A stretch of DNA of 64,000 nucleotides from Coriolopsis trogii (lineage: Eukaryota; Basidiomycota; Agaricomycetes; Polyporales; Polyporaceae): NCBI GenBank assembly GCA_020543525.1, contig JAHYIO010000004.1, forward strand, positions 1,984,001-2,048,000, read 5' to 3'. A program made the translations under genes and the position numbers. The notes below the pieces were generated by a model. It saw nothing but the letters and a program-made list of their open reading frames with translations, did not search any database and was not told the origin of the DNA. Shown one piece after another: positions 46,701 to 55,336 of this stretch; position 1 is the first letter of the stretch, and the number at the start of each line of letters is the position of its first letter.

Positions 46701-48091
46701 ACGAAAGAGGAGACCAAACACCCCTCTAAGCTGCGTGGAGCGGTTGCCTGGTTACAGACAGGCCTCAAGATTGAGGAGAAACGGTACGAACGGTGATCTC
46801 ATGGAGGTTATATAGCTGTATCTAACAAGAACTTGCACTGCAGTCTCGAAATAGCAGCCACCGCCCGAAAACTTCGGTCTACCTCGCCCACCAAGGACCA
46901 TCTGGCTCTCGAGCAGATGCGCGTGAGGCTGCTAAGGGACATAGAGAAGTTCCATAAGGAGGCCAGCCGGTTTCTGCCAGCTGCAGCTCTCTCAACAGCA
47001 TTATTCCTTCCGCCATCCACGAAATCACCGGGCGCCGGCTGGGATACGCTCAAGCCATCCGAGCCGGGGTCCGGCTCGGCCGATGCTGAACCGGTCGACA
47101 ATCATAGCGATGACGAGGACGAAGATCCACTCCCACAATCCAACCTGGAGTCCCATGCTGCTTCCAGCGCTGAGAACCAGCCGAGAACAGTGGGCGAATC
47201 TTCGTCTGCCACCACTGCACCTAATGCCACATCCACCCCTCGAAAGTCGACCGGTCCGGTACAGCCGTCGGAACGGATCACTATTGGCCTGCCCTCGAAT
47301 CTCGGACCCACGTTGTGCGCTATGCATGGGCTAAAAGACCTCGTTGTCAAAGAGCGGCGCCTTCGCGTGGGGCAGATGAACGACGCCCTGCACGCAGTTC
47401 GCGTGGGCGTCGCCTACAAGTCTTTCCTCTACCGATCGTCTGTCCGACGGGCCACTTCGTACCGCGCACGCCTCCGAAGTTTTGACGAGGTGCATAACTC
47501 CAATCAAGACACGTTGGCACATGCCCGTCTGTATATGTGTGCTCGAACCTCCCTCATGAGTCTCTATGACGACAGCATTCCGGCGGATGCTAAGCTGAAG
47601 GAGGAGATGCTGGCTAAATATCGGGTCCTGGAGAAATCAGACCTCAAGGCCAACACAACCCTAATCGAACACGACGTCCGCGGTGTCTCGCACAAGCACC
47701 TCCCCTGGTTTTGGTCTCTTGACGTCAACATGGAAACAAAGGGCAGCGCCTGGATGGCAGAATGTGAGTAGCCATCGTCTCTCTAGCATCCCGCAGCTCT
47801 GACCCGGGCCGGCTGACCACAGTGTACCGAGTTCTCTGGCTGAGAGCCCATGCGAGAAAGACGCGATGGGAGGAGGAGGTAGACATTGTGAGCGAAGAGT
47901 TTTTCCGGACGGAGACCTCCTTCCAAAAAAATCGGGACGAGTGGCTGCAGCGCAAAGATTCATCGCTCGGCCGCGGTTATCGTGCCTGGGCATGCCAGCA
48001 GGCTGCTCTTTGGGATTCCCTGGCAATTCATGCCTCCAGAGAGTTTTCCGAGGCACAGCGTATTTGGAAAGCCCCCACTGTATCCTTATAG
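43791..48091 (+). CDS. KDZ transposase with CxC2 cysteine cluster
   Basis: Eleven exons join in frame to 1246 aa. Residues about 110-190 form the CxC2 cysteine cluster (MCGCGG...WHCLDCSSQRPQCRRCC...HFRHPYHRVEQW, then LGHGGEVC). Around residues 340-430 lies the conserved block VVDTSGVHELPV...DIQLLRLGLYPATTARPK. The KDZ core follows: CPACPWPNRNM, SCMLDGNFAAQH (first Asp, about 525), GIGAAVCSRHGFFYPHSCVDF, LVFYDIWCFYSVH (second Asp, about 644), FHVHGHKREC, and TGDIIETLWAPLNKIS (Glu, about 708). These are the likely DDE residues. The C-terminal helical region with a Ser-rich linker runs to LWLRAHARKTRWEEEV and a stop at 48,089-48,091. It should cut and join the element ends; the cysteine cluster may bind DNA. 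No frame disruption was seen. Confidence 0.92.
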
Positions 48092-48253
48092 TTCACTTTA
48101 GTATGTACGTTCTGAGTTACTCGGTTGAATTGCGGCTCGGATGGCGGCCCGGGCCACGGCCGGCGTTTACTTCGTTGGCCCGGCGCGCTGGTGACAAAGG
48201 CTACAGCTTCCGAAAGCTTATCCGCCCCATCTTGCCCTCCTACAATCATACCA

Positions 48254-49089
48254 ATGCCTCCACTCGCCGCCGATATTATGCTCTCGGAGTGCGGAAGGTT
48301 CGAACTCGAATGGATCGCCAACAAGATCGCTACCGCCTTCAAGGCCTATCCCGAACACCCGTCGCAGATAACCAAACAGCGATGGGGAACAGGCCTCGCA
48401 ATAGAATGCGTAGGTCCCAAGATTCACCACTACTCAAGCGCGCCATCACTAATTGTTTACTTTTACCAGTGGGACGCCATAGCGGCCTACGGAATTCACT
48501 GTACCGGCAAAGCACTATCGCCTGCAGTGCCCACCGGGGCGACCCAGTCGGCTGATCCGGTGTTGCCAGCAATCATCACAGAGCTCCTACGTCATGCCGC
48601 ATGGCGAGGACTCTTCATGTCAATCGCAATGGATGACCTGAACCTGGCGGCTTTCAAACAACTGGCTGAAGACGTCCCCGAGATGAATGTTGAAATTCCT
48701 ATGGTCCGAAGGTGGTGGGAGTGGCCCGAAGACGCCCAGAATGTTCAAATTGTGGAGGGTCATAGCTGGTGGCTGTCTCCTCCCGAATTTGTGGTGAGTT
48801 CTGATTTCTTGTTGGGGTACAGTTCGAGCTCATAGCCTTGTATACTCAGCCGCAGCCATTGCAAGGATATGCCTGGGATGTTGTTGATATAAACGTCCAC
48901 CTCGATGCCATCACCCAAGCAACCGAGTCCATGTTTGACAATTACGACACCCTTGTTCACGACCTCGCGATCATCACCAGCGAGGGCGCAGATGACAGCG
49001 AGGCCTCCCAGCTCGGAGACAGGATGGAGGCACAACAGGCGGAAGGGCACATGGAGGGCGCTGACGAGAACATCCAAACCCTAAACTAG
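48254..49089 (+). CDS. KDZ cargo: 259-aa protein of unknown function
   Basis: Exon 1 (48254-48793) and exon 2 (48850-49089) join through a 56-nt intron in frame. The protein is acidic with Trp-rich stretches (RRWWEWPEDAQNVQIVEGHSWWL) and a helical N-terminus (IMLSECGRFELEWIANKIATAF). The C-terminus contains YAWDVVDINVHLDAITQATESM. I do not recognise a domain. It follows the transposase by 162 bp on the same strand and is the last gene before the right arm. It could be an accessory factor for transposition. Confidence 0.65.
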
Positions 49090-50063
49090 CACAGTGCCCA
49101 TGTAACTGCATAGTACAACCATGGAAGTGACCACCGGAGTTGCCCAGCCGCACCAGGATGTGTCCGGCATACAGCCAATTCTGTCAAACCCACTCTGCGG
49201 CATATACCGCGCCCTCTAGGGGGGTCAGCCCACAGGGTCAGTCCGAGACAGGGCGCCAGCGGTCCGTCACATCCGGGTCGGCTGGTGTACCCGCGGTTCG
49301 GTTGGTGCGGTGGGCAGGCAGCCGCGCGGAACGCAGTGCACTGCTTTATGCCGAGCCGCGCGGAATGCAGTGCACTGCTTTATGCCGCGCCGCGCGGCGC
49401 ACTGACACTGGAAGCGGCACCGACCGCGCGGCTCGGAAACCAAAGTCTTTGTACAGCCCGCGCGGGACACCCTCCCAGCGTCATCCCACGCCCGCGCGGT
49501 ACTTTGCCCAGCACCTTGCCAGCTCCGCGCCGATCACTGGATCACCGCGGTCCAAAACGTATCTTCCACCAGGAGCATAGCATGCCTGACCTACAAGTCG
49601 CTCCAGCAGCGTCGTCCGTGAAAGACTGCCAAGTCGGCGTCCATGGCGGCGGGGTAGATCCTCGTTCAGGAAGCTAAATTTGGATCACATGTCAATTCCA
49701 TTGCTAGCGAGTATGGCCCAGACTTCCCTTTTAACCTCGCTCTTGCCATTGTGAGCGCATGACAATGTGAATCATGATGTGCACTTGGCACGGTAAACGG
49801 CGAGGATAATTTGAACACCATATGGACCGGAAACATAGAACAGATGGCCGCCCGGCTCAAGCCATCCGAGCGGTTGTGCTCTCCGCGCGGCTCGGTGAAC
49901 GACTTGGCGCCAGCGGTCCGCGCGGTTCGGGCGCACGGGAGGTCCAGAGTTTCCGCGCGGTACGAAGTCATACCATTGAAGCACAGTTTGTTAGAGGCGC
50001 AATAAATGATGATTGCACAAGGGCAGCCCTGGGATACAAGGCGGACCATACCAGAACCTCATA
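49090..50063. repeat. Right subterminal arm with CCGCGCGG palindromes
   Basis: By eye this arm and the right TIR hold about 17 copies of CCGCGCGG, beginning near 49,320. The arm is shorter than its left counterpart (about 1 kb against 2.2 kb) and no gene is seen. A central stretch (about 49,520-49,880) is free of the motif. Confidence 0.85.
49268..49467. repeat. Internal direct copy of the inner TIR segment
   Basis: The sequence from catccgggtcggctggtg through accgaccgcgcggctcgg is a diverged direct repeat of about 50,079-50,248, the inner end of the right TIR. Within it the block gccgcgcggaa(t/c)gcagtgcactgcttt is itself duplicated (49,320 and 49,354). It shows growth of the arm by local duplication. 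Confidence 0.8.
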
Positions 50064-51005
50064 GGAGGAGTGTGGGGTCGCATCCGGGTCGGCTGGTGCA
50101 CCCGCGGTTCGGTTGGTGCAGTGGGCAGGCGGCCGCGCGGAATGCCTTGCACTGCTTTATACCGAGCCGCGCGGTGCACCAATACCAGAGATGACACCGA
50201 CCGCGCGGCTCGGAAAACCAAAATCATGGTGAAGCCCGCGCAGAACACCATATCGAGCTTGCCGTCGGGCCGCGCGGTACTCATCGCACCACATGGCCAA
50301 CTCCGCGCGGGTCACCGGACCACCATCTCCAATGCCGCTCGGTTCACCATCCTGACCATAGCTGTATATTATTTCCCACTCAACACCCGCTTCCACAGGT
50401 CCCAAACGCTATGCCCGGACCCATATGCTCCGACGAACACAGGCCGTCCGTCCGAGCCGCCAATGTAGCCGGCTGGCGAACCGCAACCCGACCCCTTACC
50501 CCCATCCCCCACCACCCGCACTGCCTTGCACAGGCCTCATATGCCCTCTAAACCACACCTCCCAGCATGGGAGTAGCCTCCATAACTCGCCCAAGGCGTC
50601 CGGACCCATCCACCTGCCTCCCGGCCCACAAGCCGCCACCCGGTCCCCCTGCCCGGACCGCTCCAACTCACCGTTTCACCCCTCGTGTTGCTTTAATACG
50701 CCCGGTAAACGTTGCATTGTCACTCACAGTGCCTACAGGGACTATGCAGGCAAATACAGACAGTCTACGACCACAGAACGCGTCCAGATCGCTCATAACA
50801 CGGTCCCCCTACCCCGGACCACCACCCGATCACTCACCCATACCCGGTCCGCGCGGCTCACCATTATGCCTCCCGGCCGACCACCCGCGCGGAACACCCC
50901 CCAGGTTCCCACAACCCGACCGCGCGGCGCCGCGTGCCACGCCCACACAGTGCATTTGCACCGCCGAGGGACACAGTATACAGAGTATTTCTATTGAATC
51001 CAGTG
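50064..51005. repeat. Right terminal inverted repeat of the KDZ element
   Basis: Inverted counterpart of 23,757-24,697 with only scattered differences. The outer end (read inwards from 51,005) is CACTGGATTCAATAG. It contains CCGCGCGG sites at matching positions to the left TIR. Confidence 0.93.
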
Positions 51006-51013
51006 CTCATCTC
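51006..51013. repeat. Right copy of 8-bp target-site duplication
   Basis: CTCATCTC, identical to 23,749-23,756. Flanking bases differ on both sides, so the duplication is exactly 8 bp. Confidence 0.9.
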
Positions 51014-51738
51014 GACAAAGAGCAAGGAGATCTTCTTGTCATTATCCCTGCGCTTGAGGTCCAGCTGGATGGCGATCCTAAAGGCACTGACAGCGACTGC
51101 CAATGTACGTGTCAGACGCGTCTTCGGATTTCAAACAATGGGCTGGCCTACCGCTGATGAAGGGATGGATCTTCGAGACCTCATCCAGCACCTTGACAAG
51201 GGCGGGAAGGCCGTCGACGAGCACAGAGATACTGTGCTTGATTGCCTGCGCTGGCTCTGAATCCATGACAGCTTGCAGCGGAGAGGCATAGCTCTGCACT
51301 TTTGCGACATCCGTCTGGAGACTGTTCAAGAGATCGCCTGGCGCGTTGAACCACGTGTTGTCAGGCTTCGGAGACAATCTACAAATATCGGTTGGCGCGC
51401 GTACCACTCTTGTTGATGATTCGAACGCTACGTTGTTTCTCCAATCTGTACGACTGGGCTTCGGCGTTATCTATTAGTTCTGATGTGCGGGAGAACTTGT
51501 AGTAGCTGTTTGTGTCCTCAGATGGTGTGGGCAGCCCGGTCACGATGTCCGTTGTCGTTCCATCGGGTGACGAGCGCCGGAAAACAGGGGCTGGAACACC
51601 CTTTGGATCTCTAGAGAGTAAGTCCGAGTCGCTCGCATTGTAGTAGTCTTGGGGGAATCCGTCCTGAAGACGCAACGGTGAGCATCGGCACGGCGAAGCC
51701 GTCCAGATGAGGCAGCTCACTTTTGGTGTGGAGGTCAT
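51014..51738 (-). pseudogene. 5' portion of the EF-hand/ZZ gene, cut off by the KDZ element
   Basis: A probable start at 51,738-51,736 gives MTSTPK (18-nt first exon), then a 57-nt intron and DGFPQDYYNASDSDLLSRDP. A weak-donor intron near 51,470-51,400 is needed to reach LSPKPDNTWFNAPGDLLNSL. A later intron (about 51,166-51,111) joins SKIHPFIS to VAVSAFRIAIQLDLKRRDND. The frame ends at KKISLLFVEM where the transposon begins. The continuation RDMMSVLAQ lies at 23,749-23,725. This matches the helical adaptor-like N-terminus of the Agaricomycete EF-hand/ZZ family. The exact exon structure at the extreme N-terminus is uncertain. Confidence 0.7.
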
Positions 51739-52599
51739 AGTCTTTGCTCGGGAGGAATAGACGCGTAAGGGGAGGATTGTTTAAATGATCGATGGGTCTG
51801 TGTGCCTGGTAGTCTGAGGACCACGATCGCCTATAAATGGGTCCTGTAGCTGATTTGAGAGAACTAGATCGTCCGCTCGGGCAGCTGTTCGGTATTCTGT
51901 AGGCCGATGATGAAATAACGGCTGCGCCAAACCACCACGTTGTGGTTTGGCACAGGAGCTGTGCGGGCGCATCTGTCCAAATCATAAGCAACGCCGACCT
52001 AATGGACACATCGTCTCACACAATTTCATAATGGAACAACAGTGATGCAGCCTAGTGCCTCACATTGGCAATGCTCTCCACTTTGAAATCTTACGAGCAT
52101 ATGTCACGCCTCAGGAAAGCAAGTGAGGGCGAAATTGTCGCCCAATGCCAGCCGATAGATGATGACACACTAGTCGGACAGAACGTACCTTCCGATGTTC
52201 GCGAGACTACTAGTTCCAAGCCGAGGAGACGAGAATTAAGGTGTAAGTTTCTATAACGCAACTAGACGCAGAACTCTTGAACATAGCTTGAGGAAGGTCT
52301 TCATGACGGCGAGGTTGGAGTTGAGACCGTGTTACATGGGGTGCCCGACTACCGAAAGGCAGTCTAGAGGCTGTACCTACCCCATGTCGCTGCCTTGGCA
52401 CGACAATCTTGCAACGACTGTACTGTATTGCTTATACGAGCGTGTGGTGGTGGTGGATGCAGGAAGACATGTACTAGTAGCGCGCGCGCAGACAAGACGA
52501 CTCGAACGGTCACGCAAGCGGTTGCGCCCGGCCCGACCGGCAATATCCGCAAAGGGGCTTCAGCCTTTGCCCACCCACGCCCGTCTCATCATCCTGTCT
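51739..52599. other. Upstream region of the split host gene
   Basis: The promoter and 5' UTR of the minus-strand EF-hand/ZZ gene are expected here. A palindromic AT/CG-poor stretch ccaccacgttgtggtttgg occurs at about 51,930-51,950. No gene is recognised. Confidence 0.4.
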
Positions 52600-55336
52600 C
52601 TCCATCTCGCTCGTGCTTGACCGTCCAACAACGCGAATTGACTGCTCTTGTCTCTTTGCCTTCTCTGCGCGTACTGCAACTTGCTCTCTCAGCCTTCCTA
52701 CAGGGACAGAACACGCCGTGGAAGCTATGGTCTCTTCGAGGTTCGGCTGTCCTCCAGGATCCGACGCCCTCGTCGCTAGGACTCCAAGCTGCGCCGCGCA
52801 CCCGCGCATTCCGGGAACGCAGAGCCATAGCGCAGTTTACTCGAGTGGGAGAAAGGGAGGGCCATCTGATGGTCTACGGCGAGTCTTCACCCTGCCGTGT
52901 CTCGGTACTCCGCACTCCGGCATCCGTCTCGACTTATCTGGCTGCACATTGCGTGTCTGGTTCAGACGCACACTCAAGATAACGTCGGATGCCGTTCTTG
53001 CGTATTTGGTGATGCAGGTAGCTGCCTCCAATGTATTCCTCTTGGAACATGCTTTGCCAACGCACCGTCAGCCTCTAGGCTTTGACGAAACTGCTCAGGA
53101 CTATCGATGGTGACCTCGCTGCTGAGCTTCCGACCGTAGACGGGACGTCCAGTCTCAGCACGTCCTGGCTATAGGCACTCCCGAATATCGAATATCGTCC
53201 ATCAGCTCGTACGTATATCATTTACGCATACATCTCGTCTTGCTGCACCACTCGCGCTCTTTCTCATGTGGAGCACTATGTCAGACCAAGTCCTTCCAAG
53301 CGCTTGGACCGAAGAGTACGATTGTACCGTCATCCGTGGGCTCTGCAGGTGAGTACCAGTGCTGGTTCTGCATGTGGGGCTCACTAGCATCGTCGAACCG
53401 CTCGCGCAAGGCTTGCTTGTGATACGCCTAGCTCACTAGGACCTCGACGAGATACACGCCTAGTTCTAACGTAAGTTCCATTCTTTGCTCTCTCTATGCG
53501 CAACATCACTGTACTTAGGAAAGGTCATGTACATGCCAAACTTCATGCTGGTGCGAGTCCGCCCGCCGACACGCACATGAGTCATGATCCACAGCCGCAG
53601 CCCTCCATCCGTTACAGCGATCATTCCATGCCACCTCCTTGCTCTATCACTATTTCTCGTCTTTGTGGACCACGGCGACCTTGCGCTACTCTCTGATCAC
53701 TCTCCGGCCGGCTTTCCAAAGTATAGAGCCTGTACGCATGCACAGCAACCCCAGAGTCCTGGCCGCGCTATCCCGCCAATGCGGACGAGCGTGGATCAGC
53801 TCGCTGCGGCCCCTTGCCTTCCCGGTTCGGCCGAAGTGGTCGCCACCAGAGAACGCATGTTATCGTGTCGTACAACGGCACGACATCGCGCTCTCGCCCG
53901 TACCACGTCTACATGCGGACCTTCATTGCTATTGCGTCCATGATGTGGGGACAACCTGCCCGAGCCCTGGACGTGTACGGGGACCGGCGCATATTGAACG
54001 TGTTTACTTTTTTTTCCCTTCTCTCATTTCTAGTGTTCGAGCAGGATGGGTCTCCTGCTCGCTCTTAGACATATCAGCAGCTTCTAGACGGCAGCTCCAA
54101 CGGCCTCTCGTCCCAACCCGCTTACAGCCGAGATTCCTCGCTATGGCGACTCGGACGTGGCTTGCGATACGAGGCGGTCACGCACACGACGTAGCAAAGG
54201 CACCTGGCAGGCGGGTGAAGGACGTGCAGATGGTATGCGCCACACGGCGCGCAGAGCTGTATTTACCTGCGAGCGCGTCGCGCATGAGTTTGGAGCACTC
54301 CGTCTTCCGAGTGCCCGTCATGAGTGTGTAATGCAAGTCTGTACCGGTTCCCCCTACTGGTGTCGCAGGTGAGCTATCGTGTATTCCATACGGAGCCTCC
54401 GACGGGCCCGGGTACATATGGTAGAGCGCGGGAGAGTGGCAAATGGTGAGAGTGCATGCGCATTTCGGTTCAGAAGCAAGGGTCCGGGACAGGGTAAGCA
54501 TACATGTCGAACAACCATGCTCCAGGCATGTTGGGCGACGAAGCGTGGATGACAGAGATGACAGAGCGAGACGAGACGAGATGAGACGCGACTGAGACGG
54601 ATACAGTTACACGTACGAGAGAAAGCTCATAAGGGTACGTAAGTACATGGAAACCAATACCGTAACTACTGCACACACAAAGGGGATAAAGTGAACTCGG
54701 GAGTAGGGCCCGTAGCAAAGAGAGATGTTCAAGCCGAGCCTTGGATTGCATACGCGGGATACAATGAGGAATCACGATCTGGAAGTATGACGTTAATCCG
54801 AAGTCTCCGCATGGCCGCGAGGATCTCCAGCCATGGACGACGGCCCAACCACGCAAGCGTCGACATAGGCACCGGGAGGTGCGCTAGGTGCGACACCATC
54901 ACGAGCTGCACTCCGAGTCGTGGGATCGCCACCGAGTAGTACCGCGGCAAGTGATCCGCCGTCCGACTCGGACGCATACGCGGACTCGGACTCGCGTTCG
55001 GTACAGTCTCTGGCACTGCTGCAGGGTCGCGAGCCTCAGAGGACACAGTGACGTGTGATCCTGCCGCGTCCGTGCCTCGCGGGGGTGTTAGGCTGCTCCC
55101 GGCATCCACAGTAACTTCAGCGACAGCTGGATCTCCTGCGTCGGGCGCGACGCCCTCGAGGGTCCGATGCAAGCCTCTGCCGGACCGCCCATACGCATCC
55201 CGCTCATTTGAGCCATCGGCTCCAACGCAAGGTTCACCAGACAACATCGTCTCGGGTGAAATGGATTCGGCTGCGCTCAGAGCAAGCCCGGGATGTTGGC
55301 GAGCGTTGTAAGGGGAGTGCAGTGTCTGCGAAGTAG
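52600..55336. repeat. Segmental duplication copy 1 (3' flank of DUF6535 gene)
   Basis: Diverged but collinear with 61,100-64,000 in the same orientation. Matched anchors: 53,600 with 62,080 (cagcgatcattcc...gccacctccttgctc), 54,130 with 62,610 (agattcct(c/t)gctatggcga), 54,820 with 63,300, and 55,385 with 63,975 (tgatgaagtgactcgt). No stable gene is recognised. At about 54,730-55,250 the minus strand retains the tail LHRTLEGV...GDPAVAEVTVDAGSSLTP of a DUF6535-type protein, now cut off from the gene by an earlier stop. Confidence 0.75.

Larger units (their letters stand above)
23757..51005. mobile_element. Giant KDZ DNA transposon, 27.2 kb, carrying TET/JBP and other cargo
   Basis: Bounded by an 8-bp target duplication and near-identical terminal inverted repeats of about 0.94 kb. 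It encodes a KDZ transposase with CxC2 cysteine cluster and a TET/JBP dioxygenase, an association known for fungal KDZ elements (Kyakuja/Dileera/Zisupton), which also make 8-bp duplications. Without the nested 6.5-kb copia element it is about 20.7 kb. Precise removal restores the host frame (...FVEM then RDMMSVLAQ), so it inserted into a working exon. Gene order: repeat-bearing cargo gene (minus), zinc-cluster gene (plus), 942-aa cargo gene (minus), TET/JBP (plus), transposase (plus), small gene (plus). Two divergent gene pairs share promoters of about 0.3 kb. Close similarity of the TIRs and intact catalytic residues suggest a fairly recent, possibly still competent element. Confidence 0.93.

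Noticed and set aside
23757..51005. Starship or Helitron as the class of the giant element
   Set aside because: No DUF3435 tyrosine recombinase and no Rep/helicase are present; TIRs, an 8-bp duplication and the KDZ transposase fit a KDZ element instead.
23757..51005. Horizontal transfer of cargo from bacteria
   Set aside because: All cargo genes have spliceosomal introns of fungal size and fungal-type families, so no bacterial origin is indicated.
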